Shown here piece after piece: positions 44,223-56,579 of a DNA stretch of 64,000 bases (position 1 is the first letter of the stretch; each line of letters opens with the position of its first letter). The stretch is from contig NC_014838.1 of NCBI RefSeq assembly GCF_000175935.2, forward strand, positions 434,001-498,000, given 5' to 3'. The position numbers and the translations under genes were made by a program. Under the pieces are notes generated by a model. The model was given only the letters and a program-made list of their open reading frames with translations. It was not told the DNA's origin and searched no databases. Source of the DNA: Pantoea sp. At-9b (lineage in GTDB: Bacteria > Pseudomonadota > Gammaproteobacteria > Enterobacterales > Enterobacteriaceae).

Positions 44223-44310
44223 GGTGAATTTACCGCAGGAGGAGGAGCGAGCCGTCACCGACAGGCACACTGACGGACAGATATTCTTCGCTCTTACAGG
44301 ACATCCGGTT

Positions 44311-46698
44311 ATGACACAGCTATTTGATCATGCACGTTTTATCACCTCTCTGACGCGCCAGTGGCAGCGTTTTGGCCTTGACGATCCGCGCGATATGACA
44401 CCGCATCAATGGTGGCAAGCCCTGAGCGGCGCGCTGGCCGACAGGGTGGCTGACCAGCCTGCTCCACCCGCCCCTACGCCGCAACGTCACGTTAACTACC
44501 TCTCAATGGAATTTCTGATTGGCCGCCTGACTGGCAACAACCTGTTGAACCTCGGATGGTATGACGCGGTTAACGATGCGTTGAAGACATGGGACATCAG
44601 CCTCAGTGACGTGCTGGAGTGCGAAACCGATCCCGCCCTCGGCAACGGCGGGCTTGGCCGTCTGGCGGCTTGTTTTCTCGACTCCATGGCCACCGTCGGG
44701 CAACCGGCGATTGGCTATGGCCTGAATTATCAATACGGCCTGTTTCGTCAGCGTTTCGTCGATGGACAACAACATGAATTGCCGGATGACTGGCAGCGCG
44801 ATCGCTATCCGTGGTTTAACCATAATGCAGCGCTGAACGTCACGGTTGGCCTGGGTGGCAAGGTGATCAATGGCCGTTGGGAACCGGCATTTCTGTTGCA
44901 GGGCGAAGCCTGGGATCTGCCGGTGGTGGGCTACCAAAATGGCGTAACGCAGCCACTGCGTCTGTGGCAGGCAAGGCACGCGCAGCCTTTCGACCTGCAA
45001 CGTTTTAACGATGGTGACTTTTTGCGTGCGGAGCAGTCGGGCATTGATGCCGAGAAGCTAACCAAAGTGCTCTACCCCAATGACAACCATACGGCGGGCA
45101 AAAAGCTGCGTCTGATGCAGCAATATTTTCAGTGTGCCTGTTCGCTGGCGGATATTTTGCGCCGCCATCATCAGGCCGGTCGCGCCATCGCCACCTTGCC
45201 GGATCATGAGGTGATTCAACTAAATGACACTCATCCGACGCTGGCCATTCCCGAGCTGATGCGTCTGTTGCTGGACGAGCATCAGATGGATTGGGATCAG
45301 GCATGGCATATCACCCAACGCACCTTTGCCTACACCAACCATACCCTGATGCCGGAAGCGCTGGAGTGCTGGGATGTGCGTATGGTACGCGCCCTGCTGC
45401 CACGTCATATGATGATCATTACTACCCTCAATGCGCAGTTGAAAAAACAGGTGGAAGCCCGCTGGCCGGGTGATGACGCGTGCTGGGCAAAGCTGGCGCT
45501 GGTACATAACAACCAACTGCGTATGGCAAACCTGTGCGTGGTGGGTGGTTTTGCGGTGAACGGCGTGGCGGCGATGCATTCCCAACTGGTGGTACAGGAT
45601 CTGTTTCCTGAATACCACACGTTGTGGCCGGAGAAATTTCATAACGTTACCAACGGCATCACCCCGCGCCGTTGGATCAATCAGTGCAACCCGGCGCTGG
45701 CGGGGTTGATCAGCGACACGTTGCAACAACCCTGGATCAACAACCTCGATGCGTTGCAGGGGCTGGAAGCTTTTGCCGCTGATGCGGCGTTCCGCGCCAA
45801 CTATCGCGCCATCAAGCAGCGCAATAAAGTTGCGCTGGCAGATTGGATTTTGGCACGCACCGGCATCGCGATTAATCCTGAAGCGATGTTTGATGTACAG
45901 ATTAAGCGTCTGCATGAATACAAACGCCAACATCTGACGTTGCTGCATATCATTGCGCTGTGGCAGACGCTGGTCAGCGATCCACAGGCAAATCTGGCCC
46001 CGCGCGTGGTGTTGTTCGGTGCCAAAGCGGCGCCAGGCTATGCACTGGCGAAAAACATCATTTACGCCATCAACCAGGTGGCTCAGGTCATCAACCAGGA
46101 TCCGCGCGTCGGCAATCGTCTGAAGGTGGTGTTTATCCCGGACTACAACATTTCGGTGGCCGAGCGCCTGATCCCAGCGGCCGATCTTTCCGAGCAAATC
46201 TCCACCGCCGGGAAAGAGGCGTCTGGCACCGGCAATATGAAGCTGGCGCTGAACGGTGCACTGACCATTGGCACGCTTGATGGGGCTAATGTTGAGATTG
46301 CGCAGCAGGTGGGCAGCGAGAATATTTTTATCTTTGGTCATACCGTTGAGCAGGTTAACGCGTTAAAAGCGCAGGGTTACGCCCCCGCAGTGTGGCGTAA
46401 AAAGGATCCGCAGCTCGATCAGGTGTTAAAAGCCCTTGAGGACGGTACGTTCAGTGCAGGAGATACCAACGCCTTTAGCGCGCTGCTGCACAGCCTCGGC
46501 GCACAAGGCGGCGATCCGTATCTGGTACTGGCAGACTTCCGCCATTACCTGAAAGCGCAGGAACAGGCGGAAGCACTGTGGGCCGATCAGGATGCCTGGA
46601 CGCGCGCCGCCATTCTTAACACAGCACGTTGCGGGATGTTCAGCTCCGATCGGTCGATCCGCGATTATCAGCAACGTATCTGGCAGGCCGCACGCTGA
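44311..46698 (+). CDS. malP: Maltodextrin phosphorylase
   Basis: A 795-residue enzyme (E. coli 797). The start at ATG 44311 aligns with the E. coli N-terminus ([21 protein letters not shown]); a longer frame from 44224 overlaps the MalT-box region and is rejected. Conserved blocks are [76 protein letters not shown] and the PLP-lysine region [20 protein letters not shown]. It releases glucose-1-phosphate from maltodextrins in the cytoplasm. malQ follows 9 nt later. Confidence 0.97.
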   Translation: MTQLFDHARFITSLTRQWQRFGLDDPRDMTPHQWWQALSGALADRVADQPAPPAPTPQRHVNYLSMEFLIGRLTGNNLLNLGWYDAVNDALKTWDISLSDVLECETDPALGNGGLGRLAACFLDSMATVGQPAIGYGLNYQYGLFRQRFVDGQQHELPDDWQRDRYPWFNHNAALNVTVGLGGKVINGRWEPAFLLQGEAWDLPVVGYQNGVTQPLRLWQARHAQPFDLQRFNDGDFLRAEQSGIDAEKLTKVLYPNDNHTAGKKLRLMQQYFQCACSLADILRRHHQAGRAIATLPDHEVIQLNDTHPTLAIPELMRLLLDEHQMDWDQAWHITQRTFAYTNHTLMPEALECWDVRMVRALLPRHMMIITTLNAQLKKQVEARWPGDDACWAKLALVHNNQLRMANLCVVGGFAVNGVAAMHSQLVVQDLFPEYHTLWPEKFHNVTNGITPRRWINQCNPALAGLISDTLQQPWINNLDALQGLEAFAADAAFRANYRAIKQRNKVALADWILARTGIAINPEAMFDVQIKRLHEYKRQHLTLLHIIALWQTLVSDPQANLAPRVVLFGAKAAPGYALAKNIIYAINQVAQVINQDPRVGNRLKVVFIPDYNISVAERLIPAADLSEQISTAGKEASGTGNMKLALNGALTIGTLDGANVEIAQQVGSENIFIFGHTVEQVNALKAQGYAPAVWRKKDPQLDQVLKALEDGTFSAGDTNAFSALLHSLGAQGGDPYLVLADFRHYLKAQEQAEALWADQDAWTRAAILNTARCGMFSSDRSIRDYQQRIWQAAR

Positions 46699-46707
46699 GG
46701 AAATCCG

Positions 46708-48738
46708 ATGAAACCCAACAACCTCATCGCGCTGGATTACATCGATGCCCACGGCCAGCCGCAAACCATTTCTGCTGATACCCGCCAGCGCCTGCTGGCG
46801 GCCATGCAACCCGCGGCGGCAGAGATCACCCCTTTACCCGCCGTGAAAGTGTTTCAGCACGGTCAGCCACTGGTGTTATCGCCAACCCTGAATGGCCCGG
46901 CACAATGGCGGCTGCAAAGCGAAACCGGTCGCCAGTGGACCGGGCAATGTAGCGCCCTGCAACGGTTGCAACTGCCCACTTTACCGGAGGGATATCATCA
47001 GCTTACGCTGATGCAGGACAGCAACACGACGACCTGCGCGATCATCGTGACACCGTCACGTTGTTATGAGCCTGCCGAACTGCTGAACGGTGAATCCCTG
47101 TGGGGAGCCTGCGTCCAACTCTACACCCTGAGATCAGATCATAACTGGGGCATCGGTGACTTTGGCGATCTGCAACGCATGCTCCAGCAGCTGGCACAAC
47201 GTGGTGGTGCCTTTATCGGCCTGAATCCGCTGCACGCCTTGTTCCCGGGCATGCCGGAGAGCGCCAGCCCCTACAGTCCGTCGTCACGCCGCTGGTTGAA
47301 CGTGCTGTATATTGATGTGAATGCGGTCGAGGATTTTCGTCAAAGCGAAGACGCACAACGCTGGTGGCACTCCTCTCCGACCCAGCAGGCATGGCAGGCT
47401 GCGCGTGCCTGCGACTGGGTTGATTACCGCGCGGTCAGCCAACTGAAGCTGACCGCCCTGCGTCTGGCATGGAGTCACTTCCGGCAGCGAGAACTGGCCG
47501 ATCCCGACCTTAGCGCTTTTGACACCTTTGTCGCCGCTGGCGGTGAAAGTTTGCAGTTGCAGGGCGTATTTGATGCATTGCATGCGATGTTGATGGCGCA
47601 GGACGCGAGCCACTATGGCTGGCCGGTTTGGCCGCAGGAGTGGCAACACCCCAACAGCGCTGCGGTTCGCGCTTTCCGTATTGAACACAGCACCGAGGTG
47701 AATTTTTATCTGTGGCTACAGTGGCTGGCCGCCCGCCAGTTTGCGGCATGCTGGGAGGTGTGCCAGCAACAGCAAATGCCCATCGGGTTATACCGCGATC
47801 TGGCGGTAGGCGTCGCGCAAGGTGGAGCGGAAACCTGGGGCGACCGCGAGCTGTATTGTTTGCAAGCCAGCGTCGGTGCGCCGCCGGATATCCTCGGTCC
47901 ACTCGGTCAAAACTGGGGATTGCCGCCGATGGATCCACAGGTGATGCAGGCGCGGGCCTATGAACCCTGGATTAGCTTGCTGCGGGCTAATATGCGCGAC
48001 TGCGGGGCATTGCGTATCGATCATGTGATGGCGTTGCTGCGCCTGTGGTGGATCCCGCGCGACGGCAACGCGGCACAGGGTGCCTATGTCCACTATCCGA
48101 TCGATGATCTGCTGGCCATCCTGGCGCTGGAGAGTCAGCGTCATCGTTGCATGGTGATTGGCGAAGATTTGGGGACAGTGCCGGACGCGATCATCGACAA
48201 ACTGCGGGACGCCGGGGTTTACTCCTACAAAGTGTTGTATTTTGAACAAACTTCGACGAAAGATTTCCGCCCACCGCGGCAATGGTTGCGTCAGGCGATG
48301 GCCGTTGCCACTACGCATGATATGCCGACGCTGCGCGGCTGGTGGCAAAGCGATGATCTGTCGCTCGGCAGTGAGTTGGGGCTGTATCCCGACAGCGTGA
48401 TCCTTGCCGGCTTACACCAGCAACGCCACGCCGCGAAACAGGCGCTGCTACGCAGCCTGCGCCACACCGGCTACCTGCCTGAATTTGCCCGGCATGGGGC
48501 GATGAGTCGCGCGCTTAACCATGCCATGCATCGTTATCTGGCGGATAGTCGCAGTGCGCTGCTGGGGTTACAGCCGGAGGATTGGCTGGATATGGCGTCG
48601 CCGGTCAATGTGCCCGGTACCACCGATCACTATCCCAACTGGCGGCGTAAACTGTGCGTCACGCTGGAAGCGTTATTTCGCGATCCGCAGGTCAATGCCT
48701 TGTTGGCCGATATCCACCAGCGACGGCAGGTCAGTTAG
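46708..48738 (+). CDS. malQ: 4-alpha-glucanotransferase (amylomaltase)
   Basis: A 676-residue GH77 enzyme (E. coli 694). It has an N-terminal accessory domain (about 1-130), then the barrel with WGACVQLYTLRSDHNWGIGDFGDL, catalytic nucleophile Asp in LRIDHVMAL, acid/base Glu in VIGEDLGTVP and the third Asp in THDMPTLRGWW. It rearranges short maltodextrins so that MalP and glucokinase can finish them. It is co-transcribed with malP. Confidence 0.96.
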   Translation: MKPNNLIALDYIDAHGQPQTISADTRQRLLAAMQPAAAEITPLPAVKVFQHGQPLVLSPTLNGPAQWRLQSETGRQWTGQCSALQRLQLPTLPEGYHQLTLMQDSNTTTCAIIVTPSRCYEPAELLNGESLWGACVQLYTLRSDHNWGIGDFGDLQRMLQQLAQRGGAFIGLNPLHALFPGMPESASPYSPSSRRWLNVLYIDVNAVEDFRQSEDAQRWWHSSPTQQAWQAARACDWVDYRAVSQLKLTALRLAWSHFRQRELADPDLSAFDTFVAAGGESLQLQGVFDALHAMLMAQDASHYGWPVWPQEWQHPNSAAVRAFRIEHSTEVNFYLWLQWLAARQFAACWEVCQQQQMPIGLYRDLAVGVAQGGAETWGDRELYCLQASVGAPPDILGPLGQNWGLPPMDPQVMQARAYEPWISLLRANMRDCGALRIDHVMALLRLWWIPRDGNAAQGAYVHYPIDDLLAILALESQRHRCMVIGEDLGTVPDAIIDKLRDAGVYSYKVLYFEQTSTKDFRPPRQWLRQAMAVATTHDMPTLRGWWQSDDLSLGSELGLYPDSVILAGLHQQRHAAKQALLRSLRHTGYLPEFARHGAMSRALNHAMHRYLADSRSALLGLQPEDWLDMASPVNVPGTTDHYPNWRRKLCVTLEALFRDPQVNALLADIHQRRQVS

Positions 48739-48754
48739 TTTTGTGTCTCGTCAT

Positions 48755-48832
48755 GTAGCGGCGCGATTTATCGCGCGCTCTTCAGGCATTGCCAGGTACT
48801 GCCAAACCCGCGCGATAAATCGCGCCGCTACG
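48755..48832. repeat. REP pair (head-to-head) after malQ
   Basis: Two inverted REP units with a spacer containing TTCAGGCATTGCCAGG, nearly the spacer of the pair at 11997-12076. The pair lies 16 nt after the malQ stop, where it may protect the malPQ message. Confidence 0.87.
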
Positions 48833-48842
48833 GATTGCACAT

Positions 48843-48866
48843 AAAAAAGGTGCGCCGTAGCGCACC
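48843..48866 (-). terminator. Rho-independent terminator of malK-lamB-malM
   Basis: On the minus strand GGTGCGC-TACG-GCGCACC (7-bp stem, tetraloop) is followed by six T. It lies 32 nt past the malM stop. Confidence 0.85.
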
Positions 48867-48898
48867 AGGTGGGGCAACTCAGCACTGTCGGGGAAGTC

Positions 48899-49822
48899 TC
48901 ACCCCTTGCCTTTAACACTGCTGATAAACGTTGGCCGCGCTGTTGTTGACCCCAGACGTTCGGCCTCATCCAGCAGTTTAAGCGCTTTATCAATGTTACC
49001 CTGTTCAACCGCCTGCCGGATGTTGTGATTAAAGTAGCTCTCGGTGTCGTTCATAATTGGCGCGCTCGGGGTTTTTTGTGACGTTGTCACTTGCGCAGGT
49101 GCAGGCGCAACCGCCTGCGTGCTGCCTACCATCACCGGGGCCGGGCCGGACGAACCAAACAGTGGCCCCACCAGGATTGACGATCCCGAACTGGTTTTAA
49201 CCTTCAGTTTCAGCGTCCCGCTGCGGCTATGGCGGGCAATCGGGTCCGGAATATCCGGGATGGCGTTGCTGGTGCCTTTGGCAAATGCCTTGGCCGGATC
49301 CAGCAACGTGGTGGTTTGTGTCAGATCCTGCTCGGTGGTAAACACCAGCAAATAAATCTTTTGCTGTCCGGGTACTGGCGTCAGTTTTATCAGTCCTTCC
49401 AGCCGATCGGGTGTCATTACCCCCGGCTGCTGGTAGGTAAAGAACTTGCTCGGAAACCAGGCGGCAGGACGCAGGTTTTCATCCAGCACCAGCACGTTCG
49501 GTGCGAACACCTGATTGTTTTCCACTTCGCTGGTTAAGGTCACATTGAGCTCACCAATGTTGGCAGGCAAGCTATAGGCGGCGATGGCCCCTGTCACGCC
49601 AGCCGCACCTGTCGCGGCATTGACGTCTGACAGCTTGCTTACCTGGGTGCGTGAAGCATCTACCGGTAGCCAGCTCAACTGTTGCAGGCTGGTCGCCGGG
49701 AAGGTGGGTGCGGCCGAGAGGTCCTGTGGCACCAGGGTGATATCCGCATACGCAGGCAGGCTTTGCCCTGCCATCAGCGCGGCACTCAGGCACAGCGCCG
49801 CCAGTGTTTTTGTCATTTTCAT
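48899..49822 (-). CDS. malM: MalM periplasmic protein
   Basis: A 307-residue protein (E. coli 306) with a start at 49822 (MKMTKTLAALCLS) giving a signal peptide ending PAYA. It aligns with MalM: LSWLPVDASRTQVSKLSDVNAATGAAGVTGAIAAYSLPANIGELNVTLTSEV and the C-terminal QGNIDKALKLLDEAERLG. An Ala/Pro/Val-rich linker (about 220-250) separates two parts. Last gene of the malK operon; function unclear, periplasmic. Confidence 0.95.
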   Translation of the reverse strand: MKMTKTLAALCLSAALMAGQSLPAYADITLVPQDLSAAPTFPATSLQQLSWLPVDASRTQVSKLSDVNAATGAAGVTGAIAAYSLPANIGELNVTLTSEVENNQVFAPNVLVLDENLRPAAWFPSKFFTYQQPGVMTPDRLEGLIKLTPVPGQQKIYLLVFTTEQDLTQTTTLLDPAKAFAKGTSNAIPDIPDPIARHSRSGTLKLKVKTSSGSSILVGPLFGSSGPAPVMVGSTQAVAPAPAQVTTSQKTPSAPIMNDTESYFNHNIRQAVEQGNIDKALKLLDEAERLGSTTARPTFISSVKGKG

Positions 49823-49849
49823 TGTTTTGACCTTATTGGGCAGATCAGC

Positions 49850-49878
49850 AGCGGCTGAGCCAGGCAATGGCCGCCGCT
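49850..49878 (-). other. Hairpin in the lamB-malM gap
   Basis: On the minus strand AGCGGC ... GCCGCT encloses an inner GGC/GCC pair within the 96-nt intercistronic gap. It could stabilise the lamB part of the message; no T-run. Confidence 0.4.
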
Positions 49879-49918
49879 GCGATGAAGGGATAACGTTGTT
49901 AATTCAGGGTGGATGGGC

Positions 49919-52373
<2,455 letters not shown>

Positions 52374-52460
52374 GATGCTTTTCCTCTCAGCTTGCTAATC
52401 CTTGCCCGTATCGCGGCGGGCAGACTCCGGCGACCACTATGGGCAAGGCGGACGGGCGCA

Positions 52461-52640
52461 ACATCCTCCACACCGGGCGGATTTATGGGGGAGGAGACGG
52501 GAGGAGGAGGCGACGGCGGAAAGTCACGGAAACGCTGGCCGGAACGCATTTTTGTGATCGGCAATACAAACTGGCAGTGCCATTTTTGTGCGTCACACCG
52601 TGATAACCGGGTGATTTTGCAATGGCGATCACATTGAACG
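52461..52640. promoter_or_regulatory. Divergent malE/malK control region with MalT boxes and CRP-like sites
   Basis: MalT-box-like G-rich runs lie at 52487-52496 (GGGGGAGGAG) and 52499-52510 (GGGAGGAGGAGG), with an inverted match near 52463 (TCCTCC). CRP-like sequences lie closer to malE: TTTTGTGATCGG at 52550 and GGCGATCACATT at 52624-52635. The layout resembles the E. coli malEp-malKp nucleoprotein region, where MalT and CRP act on both operons. Confidence 0.65.
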
Positions 52641-52737
52641 CGCGCCAGGCGTAGAAGACAGGAGGATGAGAAGCCGACAGGAATCAACACAATGTGGCGA
52701 CAACAGAAATTTCCGTTTCCGCTAACAGGATGGAGTT

Positions 52738-53928
52738 ATGACGATGAAAACCGGCGCACGCATTCTCGCCTTATCTGCCCTTTCTGCCGTGTTATTTTCG
52801 GCAACCGCGATGGCAAAAATCGAAGAGGGAAAACTGGTCATCTGGATCAACGGTGACAAAGGCTATAACGGCCTGGCTGAAGTGGGGAAAAAGTTTGAGC
52901 AGGAAACCGGCATCAAGGTGACGGTGGAACATCCGGACAAAATGGAAGAGAAATATCCGCAGGTCGCCGCCACCGGCGACGGCCCGGATATCATCTTTTG
53001 GGCGCACGACCGATTTGGTGGCTATGCCGAATCCGGCCTGCTGGCGGAAATCACGCCGGATAAAAATTTTCAGGAAAAAATCATTCCGTTCACCTGGGAC
53101 GCGGTACGTTTCAACGGTAAGCTGATCGGTTATCCGATTTCAGTTGAAGCCCTGTCGCTGATTTATAACAAGGATTTACTGCCCTCCCCGCCGAAAACCT
53201 GGGAAGAAATCGCTGCGCTGGATAAACAAATGCGCAAGCAAGGTAAAAGCGCCCTGATGTTCAACTTGCAAGAGCCCTACTTCACCTGGCCGTTGCTGGC
53301 GGCGGGCGGTGCCTATGCCTTTAAATACGCCGATGGTCATTACAACGTCAAAGATGTGGGGGTAGATAACGCCGGGGCCAAAGCCGGGTTGCAGTTCCTG
53401 GTGGATCAGGTCAAAGCCAAAACCCTCAATGCCGATACCGACTACTCCATCGCGGAAGCGGCCTTTAACAAGGGCCAGACCGCCATGACCATCAACGGTC
53501 CCTGGGCGTGGAGCAATATCGATAAGAGCGGCATCAACTACGGTGTCACCCTGCTGCCGACGCTGAACGGCAAGCCGTCGAAAGCCTTTGTCGGGGTGTT
53601 GAGCGCCGGGATCAATGCCGCCAGCCCGAATAAAGAGCTGGCGAAAGAGTTCCTCGAAAACTATCTGCTGACCGATGCGGGACTGGCAGCGGTGAATAAA
53701 GACAAACCGCTGGGGGCCGTGGCGCTCAAATCGTTCCAGCAACAGCTGGAAAAAGATCCGCGCATTGCTGCCACCATGAGTAACGCCCAGAACGGTGACA
53801 TTATGCCAAACATCCCCCAGATGGCCGCCTTCTGGTACGCGATGCGCACCGCCACGCTCAACGCCCTGAGCGGCCGTCAGAGCGTTGACGCCGCGCTGAA
53901 AGATGCCAAAGCACGTCTGAATAAGTAA
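52738..53928 (+). CDS. malE: Maltose/maltodextrin-binding protein
   Basis: A 396-residue periplasmic protein, the E. coli length. The signal ([20 protein letters not shown]) matches E. coli and is cleaved at [22 protein letters not shown]. Conserved ligand regions are [61 protein letters not shown] and the C-terminal [12 protein letters not shown]. It delivers maltodextrins to MalFGK2. The second ATG (52744) is also possible. A GC hairpin follows before malF. Confidence 0.98.
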   Translation: MTMKTGARILALSALSAVLFSATAMAKIEEGKLVIWINGDKGYNGLAEVGKKFEQETGIKVTVEHPDKMEEKYPQVAATGDGPDIIFWAHDRFGGYAESGLLAEITPDKNFQEKIIPFTWDAVRFNGKLIGYPISVEALSLIYNKDLLPSPPKTWEEIAALDKQMRKQGKSALMFNLQEPYFTWPLLAAGGAYAFKYADGHYNVKDVGVDNAGAKAGLQFLVDQVKAKTLNADTDYSIAEAAFNKGQTAMTINGPWAWSNIDKSGINYGVTLLPTLNGKPSKAFVGVLSAGINAASPNKELAKEFLENYLLTDAGLAAVNKDKPLGAVALKSFQQQLEKDPRIAATMSNAQNGDIMPNIPQMAAFWYAMRTATLNALSGRQSVDAALKDAKARLNK

Positions 53929-53940
53929 TTTCCACTCGTC

Positions 53941-53960
53941 GGGCCGGAGCGATCCGGCTC
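53941..53960 (+). other. Intercistronic hairpin between malE and malF
   Basis: GCCGGA-GCGA-TCCGGC, extended by two outer pairs, sits 12 nt after malE. In E. coli REP sequences in this gap stabilise malE mRNA over malF; this tetraloop hairpin is a likely substitute. Confidence 0.55.
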
Positions 53961-53988
53961 GTCACTGGCTGTTAAGGAAAACCGAATC

Positions 53989-55521
53989 ATGTCAGGAAAA
54001 CCGCAAACGAGAAGCAGGTTGCTAAAGGGCGTTCTCGTCGGGATCTGCTGTCTGCTGGTCGGCTACCTGTTGGTGCTGATGTATATCCAGGGCGAATACC
54101 TGTTTGCGCTGATTTCGCTGGTTATCAGCGCGCTCGGGATCGCGATCTATGCCAACCGTCGTGCGTATGCCTGGCGCTATGTCTATCCCGGTATCGCCGG
54201 TATGGCGCTGTTTGTGCTGTTTCCGCTGGTCTGTACCGTGGCCATCGCCTTCACCAACTACAGCAGCACCAACCAGCTGACGCTGGAACGCGCGCAGCAG
54301 GTGTTGCTGAGCCGCCAGTATCAGGATGGCGCAGGATTAAACTTCAACCTGATTGCTGCCGGAGAACGCTGGCAACTGGTACTGAGCGAGGCCGAGAACG
54401 GCCAGACCTTCGTCTCCGCCCCGTTTAGCTTCGGCGGCGAACAGACGCTGAAACTCACGCAGGCAACGCCGACTGCCGGTGAACGAGCCAGCTTGCGGGT
54501 GATTACCTCTAACCGCCAGGCGTTGAGTCAAATCCATGCGCAATTACCGGATGGACGCCAACTGGTGATGAGTTCGTTGCGCCAGTTCTCCGGCACGCGC
54601 CCGCTGTATCTGCTGAGCGACGATGGCCGGCTGAAAAACCAACAAAGCGGCGTGACGTACCGCGCTAACGCAGCAAGCGGTTTTTACCAGACCATCAATG
54701 CCGATGGCAGTTGGGGCAGTGAGACACTCAGCCCTGGTTTTACCGTGAATACCGGCTGGAAAAACTTCATCCGTGTCTTCACCGATGAAGGGATCCAGAA
54801 ACCGTTCCTGGCGATCTTTGGCTGGACGCTGATCTTTTCGCTGTTGACTGTGGTGCTCACCGTGGCGGTCGGCATGGTGCTGGCCTGCCTGGTGCAATGG
54901 GAAGCGTTGCGCGGCAAAGCCCTATACCGTGTGATGTTGATCCTGCCGTATGCCGTCCCGGCGTTTATCTCGATCCTGATCTTTAAAGGATTGTTTAACC
55001 AGAGCTTTGGTGAGATCAATGTGATGCTCAAGGCGCTGTTAGGTTTTCAGCCTGCGTGGTTCAGCGATCCCACGCTGGCGCGCGCCATGCTGGTGATCGT
55101 CAACACCTGGCTCGGCTACCCCTACATGATGATTTTGTGCATGGGGCTGTTAAAAGCGATCCCGGACGATCTTTATGAAGCCTCAGCGATGGACGGGGCC
55201 GGACCGCTGCAAAATTTCTTTCTGATCACCCTGCCGTTGCTGCTGAAACCCCTGATGCCACTGATGATCGCCAGCTTCGCCTTTAACTTTAATAACTTTG
55301 TGCTGGTGCAGTTGTTGACCAATGGTGGCCCCGACCGGCTCGGCACCACTACCCCGGCGGGCTACACCGATTTACTGGTCAACTACACCTGGCGTATCGC
55401 CTTTGAAGGCGGTGGCGGTCAGGACTTTGGTCTCGCGGCGGCGATCGCTACCCTGATTTTCCTGCTGGTGGGCGCGCTGGCGGTGATTAACCTGAAAGCC
55501 GTGCGGATGAAATTCGACTAA
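53989..55521 (+). CDS. malF: Maltose ABC transporter permease MalF
   Basis: A 510-residue permease (E. coli 514): eight membrane helices and the large periplasmic P2 loop (residues about 90-275) that contacts MalE. The cytoplasmic EAA loop is YEASAMDGAGPLQNFFLITLPLLLKPLMP (about 395-425), which docks on MalK. The start follows TAAGGAAA. Second gene of malEFG, 9 nt before malG. Confidence 0.97.
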   Translation: MSGKPQTRSRLLKGVLVGICCLLVGYLLVLMYIQGEYLFALISLVISALGIAIYANRRAYAWRYVYPGIAGMALFVLFPLVCTVAIAFTNYSSTNQLTLERAQQVLLSRQYQDGAGLNFNLIAAGERWQLVLSEAENGQTFVSAPFSFGGEQTLKLTQATPTAGERASLRVITSNRQALSQIHAQLPDGRQLVMSSLRQFSGTRPLYLLSDDGRLKNQQSGVTYRANAASGFYQTINADGSWGSETLSPGFTVNTGWKNFIRVFTDEGIQKPFLAIFGWTLIFSLLTVVLTVAVGMVLACLVQWEALRGKALYRVMLILPYAVPAFISILIFKGLFNQSFGEINVMLKALLGFQPAWFSDPTLARAMLVIVNTWLGYPYMMILCMGLLKAIPDDLYEASAMDGAGPLQNFFLITLPLLLKPLMPLMIASFAFNFNNFVLVQLLTNGGPDRLGTTTPAGYTDLLVNYTWRIAFEGGGGQDFGLAAAIATLIFLLVGALAVINLKAVRMKFD

Positions 55522-55530
55522 GGAGACGGT

Positions 55531-56421
55531 ATGGCAATGGTACAACCCAAATCGCAGAAACTGCGCCTGCTGCTGACACATCTGGTGTTGCTGGCGTTTA
55601 TCGCAGCCATCCTGTTCCCGCTGCTGATGGTGGTGGCGATCTCGCTACGCGCGGGCAACTTTGCTACCGGAAGTCTGATCCCGGACCAGATATCGTGGGA
55701 ACACTGGCGACTGGCGCTCGGTTTCAGCGTTCAGCATGCCGATGGTAGCGTGACGCCACCGCCCTTCCCGGTGCTGTTGTGGCTGTGGAACTCCATCAAA
55801 ATCGCCGGGATTAGCGCACTCGGTATCGTGGCACTGTCCACTACCTGTGCCTATGCCTTCGCCCGTATGCGCTTCACCGGGCGCGCCAGCCTGTTAAAAG
55901 GCATGCTGATCTTCCAGATGTTTCCGGCGGTGTTATCGCTGGTGGCGCTCTACGCGTTGTTTGACCGTCTGGGCCAGTACCTGCCGTTTCTCGGCCTGAA
56001 TACCCACGGTGGCGTGATCTTTGCGTATCTCGGTGGCATTGCGTTGCATGTCTGGACCATCAAAGGCTATTTCGAAACCATCGACAGCTCGCTGGAAGAG
56101 GCCGCCGCCCTGGATGGTGCCACGCCGTGGCAGGCGTTTCGCCTGGTGTTATTACCGCTGTCAGTGCCGATTCTGGCGGTGGTATTTATCCTTGCCTTTA
56201 TCGCGGCGGTTACCGAGGTGCCGGTTGCCTCGCTGCTGCTGCGCGACGTCAACAGCTACACGCTGGCGGTGGGGATGCAGCAATATCTCAATCCGCAAAA
56301 CTACCTGTGGGGCGATTTTGCGGCGGCGGCAGTGCTCTCCGCCATCCCGATTACGCTGGTGTTTTTACTGGCACAGCGCTGGTTGGTCAGCGGGCTGACC
56401 GCCGGAGGTGTCAAAGGTTAA
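55531..56421 (+). CDS. malG: Maltose ABC transporter permease MalG
   Basis: A 296-residue permease, as in E. coli, with six helices and the EAA loop [30 protein letters not shown]. The C-terminus ([10 protein letters not shown]) is the conserved tail that enters the MalK dimer. Last gene of malEFG. Confidence 0.97.
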   Translation: MAMVQPKSQKLRLLLTHLVLLAFIAAILFPLLMVVAISLRAGNFATGSLIPDQISWEHWRLALGFSVQHADGSVTPPPFPVLLWLWNSIKIAGISALGIVALSTTCAYAFARMRFTGRASLLKGMLIFQMFPAVLSLVALYALFDRLGQYLPFLGLNTHGGVIFAYLGGIALHVWTIKGYFETIDSSLEEAAALDGATPWQAFRLVLLPLSVPILAVVFILAFIAAVTEVPVASLLLRDVNSYTLAVGMQQYLNPQNYLWGDFAAAAVLSAIPITLVFLLAQRWLVSGLTAGGVKG

Positions 56422-56483
56422 GACTTCATCATTGCGTTGCCACTGCTTCCTCAATGTTCACTGCCATTGAGAGTTGAGATGCT

Positions 56484-56510
56484 TCGGCGGCCTGCGGGTC
56501 GCCGCTTTTA
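56484..56510 (+). terminator. Terminator candidate of malEFG
   Basis: CGGCGGCC-TGC-GGGTCGCCG forms a stem with a small bulge and is followed by CTTTTATT. Confidence 0.55.
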
Positions 56511-56570
56511 TTGTCACCATATAGAGACAAATTAGGATTTAATTAAACATTGTCACTATATAGATACATT
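56511..56570. promoter_or_regulatory. Two palindromic operator copies downstream of hipA
   Basis: Copies at 56511-56531 (TTGTCACCATATAGAGACAA core) and 56550-56570 (TTGTCACTATATAGATACAT core) start 39 nt apart. They share the dyad TGTNNCYATATRGNNACA with the two copies upstream of hipB. Their place past the 3' end of hipA, in the malG-hipA gap, is unexpected for an operator. Confidence 0.65.
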
Positions 56571-56579
56571 TTGAGTGCT

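Noticed and set aside
44224..44310. N-terminal extension of malP
   Set aside because: It overlaps the MalT-box region and is absent from the E. coli protein; the start at 44311 aligns exactly.
45220..46341. 373-codon open frame antisense to malP
   Set aside because: malP is conserved throughout; the antisense product is a composition artefact of GC-rich coding DNA.
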